Origin: Alkalicaulis satelles
GTDB taxonomy: Bacteria; Pseudomonadota; Alphaproteobacteria; Caulobacterales; Maricaulaceae
DNA: 64,000 nucleotides
NCBI RefSeq assembly: GCF_008630495.1
Contig: NZ_VWOJ01000001.1
Location: 1,109,364 to 1,173,363, forward strand
Direction of reading: 5' to 3'
The notes below the pieces were generated by a model. That model made no database searches, was not told the DNA's origin, and saw only the letters and a list, made by a program, of their open reading frames with translations. Position numbers and translations under genes: made by a program. Numbering within the stretch: the stretch's first letter is position 1; each line of letters opens with the position of its first letter. Below, in pieces: positions 1 through 9,198 of the stretch.

Positions 1-2
1 CC

Positions 3-236
3 CGCCCGGCGGGCGCCGGTGTGGATGCCGACCAGGTGCTTGACGCTGGCCAGACAGCGGCCCGCCATACCCGCAATTACGAAACCAGCGGCGTTCTGGG
101 CGATGCGCGCCGTGTGCTGGGCGCAGGCGGTTCTGCGCAACGCCAGCCGAGCGATGGCGGCGCCTGGCGCACAGATGTGGCCTATGACCGGCGTGACCAT
201 CTCATGGATTTGTTCGAACGCCGCGACTGCTGGTAG
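3..236 (+). CDS. C-terminal part of an unidentified protein (truncated by window start)
   Basis: An open frame runs from the first bases of the window to a TAG at 234-236 with no start codon required, so this is probably the tail of a gene that begins upstream. The readable 77 residues are hydrophilic, rich in Arg, Asp and Ala, and end in FERRDCW. I recognise no domain. The next gene starts 54 bases downstream on the same strand behind its own ribosome binding site. An internal GTG or ATG (near 21) could also be a start, so even the extent is uncertain. Confidence 0.45.
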   Translation, partial: RPAGAGVDADQVLDAGQTAARHTRNYETSGVLGDARRVLGAGGSAQRQPSDGGAWRTDVAYDRRDHLMDLFERRDCW

Positions 237-290
237 CCTGCCTCTGACTTTGCCGCCCTGCGGCCAACCCATCAAAACAAGGACGACGCC

Positions 291-671
291 ATGCTTATTT
301 CCGCCCTGGCCCTGATGCTGACTGCGCCTGATGCGCCCGCTGGAACCGGCACGCTGTGGCTGGACGGCCAAGCGATTCCCATGACGGTGAGCGGATGCGG
401 GGTGGATACCGAAACAGCCAGCGCTTCGGGTGAAACGCCGGACGGGCAGTCGGTTTCCATCATGCTGATGCGCTGGCCGGGCATGCACTCCTTGTCGGTG
501 ACATATGACAACAGCCAGTGGGTGCATCGCGGTCCCGAGGACAGCGACGCCGCCCCGGACATTCGCCGCTGGAGTGATGACGGCGTGCTCAGCGCGGCGG
601 GCGCCGCCGCCGTGTTTCCGCCCATTCGCGAGGATCAGATGGAGGTCCGTTTTGAGGGCCGCTGCCCCTGA
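291..671 (+). CDS. small exported protein of unknown function
   Basis: A 126-residue protein starting with a short hydrophobic segment (about residues 1-17, ending TAPDAPAG) that looks like a signal peptide. AAGGA lies about eight bases before the ATG. The mature part contains two cysteines (GCGVD near residue 36 and GRCP at the C-terminus) that could form a disulfide in the periplasm. No family is recognised. It is convergent with the exported-protein gene ending at 690, leaving only 18 bases between stop codons. Confidence 0.6.
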   Translation: MLISALALMLTAPDAPAGTGTLWLDGQAIPMTVSGCGVDTETASASGETPDGQSVSIMLMRWPGMHSLSVTYDNSQWVHRGPEDSDAAPDIRRWSDDGVLSAAGAAAVFPPIREDQMEVRFEGRCP

Positions 672-689
672 ACGGCGCTGTGATCACAC

Positions 690-1310
690 TCAGGGCCTGG
701 CCTCTCCGGCGTCCGGCGGGGTCAGGTCCGTGTATGGCCCGAGACCGTTAAATCCGTCAGGCCCAGCGTCGAAGGGCGCGGTGTAGCGGCCCTCCTCACC
801 GGCCAGTCCCTGGCCGAAGACCACCTGATAAATCCACGCGGGCCGCTGGGGCAGAATGAAAGGGCGCTGCTGAGCGGCGCGGATGCGTGTGCCGCGGTCT
901 TGCGCTGGGCCGGCATAGGCGGCCCTCACGCCGACGAACGGACGGGTGTAGACCTGCGGATCCCAGTCAATCACATAGCGCTCGGTGGTTTCAGCCATGA
1001 AGTCTATCGGCTCGCGCACTTCGCGGAACGGCTCTGTATCGCCGTCGCCTTCAAACCGGATGGCATAAACGCTCAAATTCTCCGGCGGAACGTCGCTGAG
1101 ATGCAGATAGCTCAGCCGGGAGGCCGACATAAGCCGCGATGAACCAGCCCGCACCTCATAGCGGGAGGCGTTCACATTCTCCCAGCTAATCTCGATGAAG
1201 GCTTGTGGCGTCAGGCTCACGCCGGGCGAGCGGGCCTGCGCTGTTCCGGCAACCAGGCAGGCTGCGATCAGGCTTGTTTGCAGGCTCATCTGTATGCATG
1301 GGCGGTTCAT
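690..1310 (-). CDS. exported protein of unknown function
   Basis: A 206-residue protein. The frame stays open further upstream, but the ATG at 1310 is chosen because GGAGA sits just before it and the protein then begins with a signal peptide (hydrophobic core near residues 10-22, cleavage after GTAQA). The mature part has many aromatic residues and Arg/Asp pairs and no motif I can name. It is the last of three exported-protein genes on this strand (7537 to 690) separated by about 80-105 bases, so it may belong to one transcription unit with the 1791-residue VWA protein. Confidence 0.65.
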   Translation of the reverse strand: MNRPCIQMSLQTSLIAACLVAGTAQARSPGVSLTPQAFIEISWENVNASRYEVRAGSSRLMSASRLSYLHLSDVPPENLSVYAIRFEGDGDTEPFREVREPIDFMAETTERYVIDWDPQVYTRPFVGVRAAYAGPAQDRGTRIRAAQQRPFILPQRPAWIYQVVFGQGLAGEEGRYTAPFDAGPDGFNGLGPYTDLTPPDAGEARP

Positions 1311-1346
1311 CAAGGTCTCCTGTGCGCGAACGCGCCGGCAAAGCGT

Positions 1347-1365
1347 CCGGCCCTGAAAAGGCCGG
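1347..1365 (-). terminator. possible hairpin between two exported-protein genes
   Basis: On the minus strand CCGGCC and GGCCGG flank a seven-base loop TTTTCAG, directly after the stop of the 1394-2056 gene. There is no U-tract after the stem, so it may be an mRNA-stabilising or attenuating hairpin and not a full terminator. Confidence 0.3.
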
Positions 1366-1393
1366 GCCCGGGGGTGAGCCATTGTGCTGGCGG

Positions 1394-2056
1394 TTACATA
1401 TGCTCTTCGGTCGCCAGGGCCGAGAAATCGAGATTGATCTGGGGGCAGAAGGTTTCGCCCATCACCCGCGCCTGCGAGTTCACGCGGTTGCCGCGCTGGT
1501 CGATGTCGTAGACATAGAGGCACGCCTCGCCGGACACGCTGCCTGAAATCTCGATGCCGTCCCGGGTCCAGTTGAACGTGTCTATGGACACCGCCGGCTG
1601 GGAGAACAGGGTCTGGTATTGCAGCGCCGGCGAAGGCACGTGGCTCGGCCATGTTTCAATAAAGGTCACGGACGACGACACGATATTGTCCGCTGATATG
1701 GCGTCCCGGCCGTCCTGGGTGAACTCGAACACAAGGTCGAGCTGGACGGCATTGTCGCCATAATAGCCCGTCGGGCTGTTGCGGATCGTCTCATTCTGAC
1801 CAATCGCCAGAATCTTGATCTGCAAGGCGAGATTAGCCCCTTGCATCGCGACCGTGTAATGCGCGCCATCGAACAGATCGGCATTGGGGGGATTGGGCAT
1901 CGGGATGCTGCCCTCATAGGCCATGTCCCCGATCACGCCAGAGACCGAGCCGGCTCTGGTCACGCCCTGGGACTGGGCGCTGGCGGCGCCCGCGAACAGG
2001 CAAAGGCCGAGCGCCAGCGCACTGGCGGCATGGAGGGAGGTGTATCCTTGTATCAT
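1394..2056 (-). CDS. exported protein of unknown function
   Basis: A 220-residue protein with a clear signal peptide (residues 1-27, hydrophobic core, cleavage after GAASA). The ATG is preceded by AGGAG at good spacing. The mature part is Asn/Ser/Asp-rich with two late cysteines (EACLYVYD and ETFCPQ, about residues 180 and 204) that could pair. It lies between the giant VWA protein gene and another exported-protein gene on the same strand, suggesting a shared role at the cell surface, but I cannot assign a family. Confidence 0.65.
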   Translation of the reverse strand: MIQGYTSLHAASALALGLCLFAGAASAQSQGVTRAGSVSGVIGDMAYEGSIPMPNPPNADLFDGAHYTVAMQGANLALQIKILAIGQNETIRNSPTGYYGDNAVQLDLVFEFTQDGRDAISADNIVSSSVTFIETWPSHVPSPALQYQTLFSQPAVSIDTFNWTRDGIEISGSVSGEACLYVYDIDQRGNRVNSQARVMGETFCPQINLDFSALATEEHM

Positions 2057-2161
2057 TGCAGATCTCCTGAGATGTCCTGTTAGAGCCGGGCGGCAGGCCA
2101 GGCCTGACAGGCCGCCACAGCCATGGCGGTGAGTGCGGAAGGATGGCGCAGACGCGCCTGT

Positions 2162-5100
2162 TCAAGGTGTGACGACTGTCAGGGTCTGGGGCTCGATGAC
2201 GATCTCCCGGTCTTCCCGGCCGTCGATCTGGAGGATGTAGCGCCCGGCTTCGAGCTCAATCTCGTCCTCATCCACACGCCCCCGGGCGACCAGCGCCCCG
2301 GCAGCGTCGCGCACGGTGAATTCGGCGGCCAGCGCCCGGGCCAGCGCCTGTGACAGGCCATCGCCGTCGCGGGTGTCGAAATACACACCGCCGCCCATAT
2401 CAGCCAGCCGCTCGAATTCATCGCGCAGATTGGCCTGGTCGATATGAAAGCCGACAATGTTCATCCGCACGTCCACGCCCGTTTCCAGCAGGCGTTCGAG
2501 TTCAGCCTCCACATCGCCCTCGCAGGTCTCTTCTCCGTCGGTGAACATCACCACCAGCTGACGCTCGCCCTGGAAGTTCTGGAGATCGCTGGAAACAGCA
2601 GCCAGCGACGCCGCCAGCGGCGTACGGGCCAGATTGATCGCCTGGATGCCCTCGACAGCGGCCAGCACATCGGCGTGATTGCCGGCGGCAGGAGCGACCA
2701 GCAGTTCGGTCTCGCAGCTGCCCGGCGCAGTATGGCCAAAGGCTCTGAGCGCCACCGGCACGTCAGCAGGAATGCGCTCGGCGATAACGTCGCGCGCCAC
2801 CGTGCGCGCGACCTCGATGCGCCGCCCGCCGGTCATGCGCCGGAGCATGGAGCCTGATGCGTCGAAGATCATATGGACCACCGATCCCGCAACAGCCGGT
2901 TCATCGCCGCTGACCACCGCAAGCGACCCAGGTTCGGGCGGATCGGTCCAGCCGGTTTCGGCCGAGATCAGGAACTCGGTCGGCTGGCGGATCTCGTGCA
3001 TGGCCGCTTCGAGATTGCGCAGCAGGGCGGCGGTGCTGGCGCTGTAGCTGTAGCGGCCGCCCGCAGCCATGGCCCAGTTCATGATCAGGTCGCGCTCATG
3101 CAAAAGCTTGGCGGTGTCGGAGCCATAGTCGCCAGGATTCATGCCGAGGGAGAATATTCGCGGACGTACGCGCTCCAGCATGGGCCAAAGATCGGTCCGG
3201 TGCGGAGTCAAAAGCTCGGCATCAGCGATCAGTATGATGGCGCGCTCTCCCTCACGCCCGTCGAGCCGCCGTGCAGCGACCATAAGACCGGTTTCGGCGT
3301 CCGAGGTGGCGTTATCACGCGAGAAGCGCGGGGAATTGATATCCACGGCGGCGAGCGCCTGACTGAGTTGCACGCCATGCTCGGCCCAGCCATCGATCAG
3401 GGGCGGAAAGCCGATCGGGACGATATTGGCGACTTCCTGCTCCGGGATCAGGCCGTCGGCGAACTCGGCGAAGGCCCGGAAAATGGCGGGCCGGTGATCA
3501 ATCAGGCTGCCCGACCCATCCCAGACGATGAATATGGAGCGCACCGGCTCTTCCAGCTCGATCCGGTATTCGCCGGGCGCAAGGCCGATGGCCGCGCCGC
3601 GGCGGTGGTCCGCCTCGTGTTCCCATACGATCTCAATCTCGCCCTCCGGCCCGGTCAGACGGACCGCAGCACGATCACTCACACTCTCGTTCAGCGCGAT
3701 CTCAAGCGTGTTCTCGCCATCGGGCACGGTGACGGTGTAAGCGCGCACATCGCCCACAGCCTCCAGCCGGCCCCGGCGGCCATCGCCCAGCGGCAGGGGC
3801 GATGACGCAGACGAGGCGGTGTCCACCTCGCCTTCGAAGGGCTGCGGCTCGGGTTCTTCGGGACCGTCATGGGTGTACCAGCCCCAATGGCCGAGAATGG
3901 AGCGGCGCGACTCAAGACCCTCCGCCTCATAGGCGGCGACATGCTCAGGCACGGTGAAGCGCCGGTCTGCGGCCTCAAATTCAAAGCGGACATAGCGCGT
4001 CATCACAGGCTCATCGAACACCAGACGGCCTTCGCCGCCGGACAGCTCGATCACACCTTTCTGGGTCCAGGGCCCAAGCGGGCTTGTGCTGGACACGCTC
4101 ACCGGCACGCTTTGCGGGCCGTTGGCCGACTGGCTCTGACCGGTGCGCCACTCCAGGGTCTCCAGCCGCGCCAGCCGCTGTTGATGGAAACCGGCGACAA
4201 TATCACGCCCCCGGCCCTGCCGTTGCTGCTCCCTCTGATGGTGCAGCGGCGATCCCGAGGCGCGTTGCAGGGCGCCATGCAGGAGGGAGCGCCCAACGCG
4301 CTGGGCGCCGTCGGTCCAGACCACATGCCCGCCCAGTTCCGGCTGCAGCAGATTGGGGGTGTGACCTTCGCCCGGCATGCCCAGCGCCATGATAACGCCC
4401 GTGCCGGACCGTCTGCTGGCGCTTTCTCCGGCCCTGACGGTCTGCCCCCAGTCACTCAGCGGCGTCACGCGCAGGTGGGTGGCGGTGACGGGCGTATCCA
4501 GCCTGAACACCTGCTGGCCGTCGCCGACATCCAGCTCCGTCGTCATCAGAGGCTGAAAATCCCGGCCATCGGCGGAAGCCTCCACGCGGACCCGCCGCCA
4601 GCGCTGCTCGCCAGAGAGCGATGAGGTCTGGTCGAAAACCAGCGCGTGAATGTCCCCGCCACCGCCTGCCAGCTCGATCACCGGCAAGGCCTCACCCATC
4701 GGGCCATACCAGCGCAGGCCCGTGTCCCCGCCGACCGTGTTGTTGATCAGGTGGAAGGCGCGCTCTCTCGGCGCCGTATCTGCGGTGAACCGCGCGCCCA
4801 GCGCATCCCAAGCCAGGTTGACCAGTCCGGCGAGATCCTCGTCGATGCGGGTGTAATGGCCGCCGACCGGCTCGGCGTCGGGATCGGCCGTCAGGCGCAG
4901 TTCGGCGCTTGCGGCGCCCGCACGCGCCCACAGGGCGATGGGTTCTCCTGCAGGAAGCCAGGCGGGCATGTCCACATCCACAGCGATCACGACGCTCCCG
5001 CCCGCCTCCAGCGGAGTTTCAGGCAGGTCGTAGGCAAGGCGCGCATCAGCCCGGCTGGCGGCGATCGCGAGATCGGGCAGGGCCGGTTCATCGCCGGTAT

Positions 5101-7537
5101 TGACGATTTCCAGCTCCGCCGTCACGCGCTGGCGCTCGGGCCGCCACGCAGCGAGCGTGTGGGCGCCGGACAGCGATGCCCGCCAGCTGTCATCCGGTTC
5201 ACTCAGGGCCGGGTCGTCCACAATGATGACGGGCTCTCTGCTCATGCCTGTGGCATGGATCAGCCAGGCTTCGCCTGCGGGCACGGTTGCGCTCACCGGC
5301 GCCTGCTCCCTGCCGCCACCTTCCGATTGAAGCTCAAGATTTGCGTTGAGCATCGCGAAAGCGGTTACAGATCCTCCGTCAATGCGGGCGGAGACCTCCC
5401 GGTCCTCATCCGCGACCGGAAGGGCGACCCAGTGCGAGGCACGGCGCCGGGCCAGCGTATCGGTGTGCAGCGCCACCCGCCCGTCATGGGGCAGGGGCTG
5501 GGCGAGCGGTGCGCGGTCCGCGACGACCGCCCCGTCCGGCGCTGACCATGGCGCGCCGATATCCACCGTCAGCGCGTATTCCAGCTCGCTTGGCGTGCGC
5601 CCGCGCAGCGCGACATGATAATCACCCGCCGGCAAAAGGCTGCTCATTTTGATGGACTCGCCGGAGATGAATTCGCTCTGGCCGATTTCCCGCCCCTGGT
5701 GGAGGAGACGCACCTGCACCGCGGCGTCGGCGGGCGGGTCCAGCTGGAGGCTGACCTGGCTCCACCCGTGGGTGGAGAAAGTGAACATGTCGACATCGCC
5801 GCTGTGGAAATTGCCCTGCATGCGCTCGCCAAGGGTCAGCACATTGGCCGTCAGGGCGTCGTCATTGGGTTCCACCTCCCAACCCGGTTCAGGCTGGCCC
5901 ATCGGGATGGCGCGCAACATGAAGTCGGCGTCCGACCTCACCTCGATCAGATAACGGCCAGGCAGGAGAGTAAGGCGGTCAAGGCGCATGCCGCCGGACG
6001 AGGGGCGTGCGGTGCTGTTGGAGGCGACGGTGCGGCCAAACTCCGCCTCGCGCACATGGAGGCCGCTCAACGCGTCACCATTGGCCTGGAAGCGCCAGAG
6101 CTGCGGCAGGCCGCTGACATGAAGCTCGAACCAGAAGGCCCGGCGGATATCGGTCTGCGCCCGCACCGGGCGGCGCGGCTCCATGGGCGCGGCCCAGTCG
6201 GCAAGATCATTAGGCTGGCGCGCGAAGGTGGCGCCCGGGGCGGGGCCGGTCTCAAGCGATACGGCGTACGTGACACTGCGCGCCTGCGCCCGCGGCGCGC
6301 GCAAGTTCATGGCGTAGTCGCCCGCCTCCAGCTGCAGCGGACCAAACTCAAAGCGTTCCGAGGTGCTGCGCCGGCAGATGGGCTGGCGCTCGAAGTCCTG
6401 AAGGCAGGCGAGTATTTCCTCCCCTGCCGGGTTCTCGATCACCAGTGTCTGGCTGCCTTCAGCGTGCCTGTCATCCAGCGCGAAGGCGAAGTAGTCATCA
6501 TCACGCGAACCGTCGAGAACGCCGGCGAAACCGTCCTCGGCAAGATTGGTCCAGTTGGCCTGCTCAAGCGTGTCATTGGGCTCGCGCTCCTCGCCCGGCG
6601 CGGCCACGCCCAGGGCGGTGAGCGAAACCGCCATCAGCCCGGCCCGCTCCTCTCTTCCCTGCGCCTGGATCTCCAGCTGGGCGCCAGGTTCCAGCGCCAG
6701 ATTGCGCCAGTGCTGGCGCAGCGGGCTGGCGGTCACCCAAGCAGCCAGCCGGGCGCCTTGCGCATCGCTCAACCCGCCCGTCAGGCGCGTCCCCAGACCC
6801 CCAATGACAGAGACCTGCCACAGCTGGCCTTCGGCCTGGTCTTCGGGGATATCCAGCGCAAACACGCCAGCGGTGTCTTCGATCATCACGACTTGCTCGG
6901 CGCCGGGTGTGATGATGATGGCCTCGTCTGCATCATGCGCCAGTGCGTCAGCCGGGGTCAGCGCCGCGCGCCGTCCGCGCCGGAGGTGAACCTCATAAGC
7001 GCCGCCATCGCCGGCGGCTGACATCCCGATCAGATAATCGCCGGGAGGCAGGAGCAGCTCGCCTTCGCGCACGACAGGCTGTCCACGGCGGGTTTGCAGT
7101 GTGAGATGGGTCTGGGAGCCGGAGATCAGCCGGTCGGCGCCTGAGTCCCCTGAAGGCAGGGCGCTAACCAGCCCGCCTTCCACCGCCGAGGCGACGGCAT
7201 CGGGGTCGTGATAGGACAGCTCGATAATGTCCAAGCGGACCAGGCCGGTTGTCTCGGCCGCCAGCTCGATGGACCAGAGGTGATCGGCGTCTTCATCCTC
7301 CACCGTCCACATCCAGGCGTCCTGATCGCGTCCGGAGACCTCGCCGATGAGCACGGCGTGGCCTGAAAAGCGGCGGGCCTGATCAGGGGTGTTGTTGGGC
7401 TCCTGCTCGAACAGGCGCGGGGGCGCTGCGCTGGATGCGTCATATTCCTCGCCCGCTGCAGGCGCAGACGCCCACAAGCTCAAAGCCATGGCCGGAAAGA
7501 AGACCGCTGCAAGTAAAAACCGATGACGTGCGAGCAT
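2162..7537 (-). CDS. giant exported protein with EPN-type (PPC-like) repeats and a C-terminal VWA domain
   Basis: A 1791-residue protein starting with a signal peptide (residues 1-27, hydrophobic, ending APAAG). Three segments begin with EQEPNN, EREPND and EVEPND (about residues 45, 318 and 556), the signature of bacterial pre-peptidase C-terminal (PPC) domains. Two discoidin/F5-8-like beta stretches are suggested near residues 1000 and 1160. A Rossmann-like segment around 1400-1500 resembles a VWA domain without the metal site. The last 240 residues form a standard VWA domain: the MIDAS motif DASGS is at 1559-1563 and TDGEE at about 1667. VWA domains bind ligands through a divalent metal, so an adhesive or scaffolding role outside the inner membrane is inferred. 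No transmembrane anchor, peptidase motif or sorting tail is visible. The two genes downstream on this strand also encode exported proteins. Confidence 0.8.
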   Translation of the reverse strand: MLARHRFLLAAVFFPAMALSLWASAPAAGEEYDASSAAPPRLFEQEPNNTPDQARRFSGHAVLIGEVSGRDQDAWMWTVEDEDADHLWSIELAAETTGLVRLDIIELSYHDPDAVASAVEGGLVSALPSGDSGADRLISGSQTHLTLQTRRGQPVVREGELLLPPGDYLIGMSAAGDGGAYEVHLRRGRRAALTPADALAHDADEAIIITPGAEQVVMIEDTAGVFALDIPEDQAEGQLWQVSVIGGLGTRLTGGLSDAQGARLAAWVTASPLRQHWRNLALEPGAQLEIQAQGREERAGLMAVSLTALGVAAPGEEREPNDTLEQANWTNLAEDGFAGVLDGSRDDDYFAFALDDRHAEGSQTLVIENPAGEEILACLQDFERQPICRRSTSERFEFGPLQLEAGDYAMNLRAPRAQARSVTYAVSLETGPAPGATFARQPNDLADWAAPMEPRRPVRAQTDIRRAFWFELHVSGLPQLWRFQANGDALSGLHVREAEFGRTVASNSTARPSSGGMRLDRLTLLPGRYLIEVRSDADFMLRAIPMGQPEPGWEVEPNDDALTANVLTLGERMQGNFHSGDVDMFTFSTHGWSQVSLQLDPPADAAVQVRLLHQGREIGQSEFISGESIKMSSLLPAGDYHVALRGRTPSELEYALTVDIGAPWSAPDGAVVADRAPLAQPLPHDGRVALHTDTLARRRASHWVALPVADEDREVSARIDGGSVTAFAMLNANLELQSEGGGREQAPVSATVPAGEAWLIHATGMSREPVIIVDDPALSEPDDSWRASLSGAHTLAAWRPERQRVTAELEIVNTGDEPALPDLAIAASRADARLAYDLPETPLEAGGSVVIAVDVDMPAWLPAGEPIALWARAGAASAELRLTADPDAEPVGGHYTRIDEDLAGLVNLAWDALGARFTADTAPRERAFHLINNTVGGDTGLRWYGPMGEALPVIELAGGGGDIHALVFDQTSSLSGEQRWRRVRVEASADGRDFQPLMTTELDVGDGQQVFRLDTPVTATHLRVTPLSDWGQTVRAGESASRRSGTGVIMALGMPGEGHTPNLLQPELGGHVVWTDGAQRVGRSLLHGALQRASGSPLHHQREQQRQGRGRDIVAGFHQQRLARLETLEWRTGQSQSANGPQSVPVSVSSTSPLGPWTQKGVIELSGGEGRLVFDEPVMTRYVRFEFEAADRRFTVPEHVAAYEAEGLESRRSILGHWGWYTHDGPEEPEPQPFEGEVDTASSASSPLPLGDGRRGRLEAVGDVRAYTVTVPDGENTLEIALNESVSDRAAVRLTGPEGEIEIVWEHEADHRRGAAIGLAPGEYRIELEEPVRSIFIVWDGSGSLIDHRPAIFRAFAEFADGLIPEQEVANIVPIGFPPLIDGWAEHGVQLSQALAAVDINSPRFSRDNATSDAETGLMVAARRLDGREGERAIILIADAELLTPHRTDLWPMLERVRPRIFSLGMNPGDYGSDTAKLLHERDLIMNWAMAAGGRYSYSASTAALLRNLEAAMHEIRQPTEFLISAETGWTDPPEPGSLAVVSGDEPAVAGSVVHMIFDASGSMLRRMTGGRRIEVARTVARDVIAERIPADVPVALRAFGHTAPGSCETELLVAPAAGNHADVLAAVEGIQAINLARTPLAASLAAVSSDLQNFQGERQLVVMFTDGEETCEGDVEAELERLLETGVDVRMNIVGFHIDQANLRDEFERLADMGGGVYFDTRDGDGLSQALARALAAEFTVRDAAGALVARGRVDEDEIELEAGRYILQIDGREDREIVIEPQTLTVVTP

Positions 7538-7753
7538 GATGATCAGCCCCGTGGAGCGCCGGATTGCGGGAGGCGTCCAGTATCGCTTGAGGGAAAACCA
7601 AGGTTAGCCCCGAACGGGTCTGCAAGCGCCCGGCGGAGAGTGGAATGTGTGTAAGGGCTGGCTGCGCCCTGTCTGGAGGAAGTCCTGGCGTCTTCCGCTC
7701 CACCGGCAGCCGCGCCTCATGCCCGCAGCCAAACCTTCAAGGGAGCTGGAACC

Positions 7754-8374
7754 ATGCCTGTCATCCAACGTGATTTTACCCGCCTGGCGCACCGGACCGT
7801 ATTCGCCATGATCAGCCTGATGGCCCTGGCGCTGGCGGCCGTGATGAGCGCGCCCCAGGCGGTGGCGCAAAGAACCGTGGATCTGACGCTTGAGATATCC
7901 GAGCGCGATTATCAGCACTTTGCCCGCGCCCATGCCGAGCGCGGCGCCACAGCGGCGCAGACCGGTGAGTGGTTCGCCCGCCACGCCCGCTTCGGGGGGG
8001 CGCAAGCCGGGACCGTGCTGGCCTATATCGTCGATGGTTCTGGACAGATCGTGGGCCGCGCCGCTCAGGATATCCGCATTGGCCGCGATGGAGGTTATGC
8101 CCAGAGTTTTCCGGGCGACCACTTCTTCCCGGGCGACCATTTTTTCCCGGGTTCACACTTCTTCCCCGGCGATCACTTCTTCCCCGGCGATCACTTCCTG
8201 GGACGCAGCGATACGATTTCAGGCGTGTCTGAAGCCCAGCGCGCAGCGCGTGCGGCAAGCCGTCATGCCGGGCGTGACGGTCATGCGCTGGTCGTCTTCT
8301 TTGTTCCTGCCGGGGAGCGTTTTGATGCGCCCGTCAATCCGGGCGCGATCGTCCTCCCGGGACGCTTCCGCTAG
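7754..8374 (+). CDS. exported protein with five tandem FPGDHF hexapeptides
   Basis: A 206-residue protein with an N-terminal hydrophobic segment (about residues 17-37, ending PQAVAQ) that should act as a signal peptide. AAGGGAG precedes the ATG. Residues 119-148 are five perfect-length hexapeptides: FPGDHF, FPGDHF, FPGSHF, FPGDHF, FPGDHF. The rest is ordinary alpha/beta sequence, with an Arg/Ala/His-rich stretch after the repeat and the tail VLPGRFR. Regularly spaced Asp-His pairs and aromatic residues could bind metal or stack as turns; this is inference. It is divergent from the giant VWA gene (216 bases between starts). Confidence 0.7.
   Translation: MPVIQRDFTRLAHRTVFAMISLMALALAAVMSAPQAVAQRTVDLTLEISERDYQHFARAHAERGATAAQTGEWFARHARFGGAQAGTVLAYIVDGSGQIVGRAAQDIRIGRDGGYAQSFPGDHFFPGDHFFPGSHFFPGDHFFPGDHFLGRSDTISGVSEAQRAARAASRHAGRDGHALVVFFVPAGERFDAPVNPGAIVLPGRFR
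8108..8197 (+). repeat. five 18-bp in-frame direct repeats
   Basis: Five contiguous 18-base units, each encoding FPG(D/S)HF. Units 4 and 5 are identical, while the others differ at third positions (CCG/CCC, GAC/GAT, CAC/CAT, TTC/TTT) and at one Asp-to-Ser codon. Silent differences with a conserved peptide suggest the peptide is under selection, and the identical pair suggests a recent slippage event. Confidence 0.9.
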
Positions 8375-8383
8375 GGCCGGTTC

Positions 8384-8413
8384 GCGCCAGCGCAGCCGTA
8401 TCTGCGCTGGCGC
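8384..8413. terminator. hairpin between convergent genes
   Basis: A perfect 12-bp stem (arms 8384-8395 and 8402-8413, GCGCCAGCGCAG and its complement) with a six-base loop lies between two converging stop codons. It lacks a T-run on either side, so it would act as a weak or Rho-assisted bidirectional terminator. Confidence 0.5.
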
Positions 8414-8425
8414 TTGCCCGTCCGG

Positions 8426-9013
8426 CTAGCGGGGGAAGGCGCCCATCGCGCCCATGGACATGCGCTGATAGCCCTGCGGCACCACAAACCAGCGGTCCTC
8501 CTGCTCAGCCCGCTCGAACTCGCGGGCCTCAAACACGGCGCCCTCATCGGGCACAGACACGCGCAGCACGATGTAATCATCGGTCAGGCAGCCCAGGGCT
8601 TCGCCGCCAGACGCGTCTTCGGTCTCAAAGCGGTAGAGCGTGCAAGGCTCACCGGCCACAATGTCTGTACCCACCGGCTCACCCAGCCGGTCATCGGCTA
8701 CGGGAATGTCAAACCCGCTGTCATCGGCAGCCACGTCCATGGCCAGGCGCATTCCGCTCATACTCATCAGGATGGTGACCGTGGTGGATGCAGGATCGAT
8801 GAGAACCACCGCATCCTGGCCCTGAAACTGAGTTTCCATACGGAAACGGCCATTGGAATGGCGCAGCTCGGCCTCCATCGTCATGCCGCTGCTTTGGTCC
8901 TGGATCTGGGTGATCATGCGGAAATCGGCCTGGGGCGTCAGCGGTTCCGCCCCCCAGCCAACGGCGTTTGCGCCCGTGGCGATGATGGCCGCTATCAAGC
9001 TTGTCTGGATCAT
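8426..9013 (-). CDS. exported protein, resembles DUF4412-type proteins
   Basis: A 195-residue protein. The ATG at 9013 is preceded by GGAG and gives a signal peptide (residues 1-21, ending NAVGWGAEP). The mature part has a beta-rich pattern with repeated Met (SGMTMEAELRHSNGRFRMET, then ILMSMSGMRLAMDV) and two cysteines. Met-rich stretches of this kind and the overall length resemble the DUF4412 family of periplasmic proteins of unknown role, an assignment made from memory and tentative. It is divergent from the Ser/Thr kinase gene, with 185 bases between the starts containing a GC-rich hairpin at 9133-9152. Confidence 0.6.
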   Translation of the reverse strand: MIQTSLIAAIIATGANAVGWGAEPLTPQADFRMITQIQDQSSGMTMEAELRHSNGRFRMETQFQGQDAVVLIDPASTTVTILMSMSGMRLAMDVAADDSGFDIPVADDRLGEPVGTDIVAGEPCTLYRFETEDASGGEALGCLTDDYIVLRVSVPDEGAVFEAREFERAEQEDRWFVVPQGYQRMSMGAMGAFPR

Positions 9014-9198
9014 GGCTCTCTCCTGTCTTGCCAGCCTGTCAGGAAGGTCAGTCAACGCCCCTTCAGACCAGAGCCTAGACCTGAACGGGCTCAAACGGCA
9101 GGGCGGACTGTCAAGGCGTAATTTACAGGCTTGGCGCGCTGCGCTGCGCGCCGCTAAGATCGGAAGTATCCGCCTGAAAACCTTCAAGAGCGCGCTTT

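Noticed and set aside
5615..7021. 468-codon open frame opposite the giant VWA gene
   Set aside because: It lies wholly antisense to a gene with clear domains; long antisense frames are expected in high-GC DNA.
8108..8197. Short direct repeats as a CRISPR array
   Set aside because: The repeats are contiguous 18-mers inside a coding frame with no spacers and no cas genes nearby.
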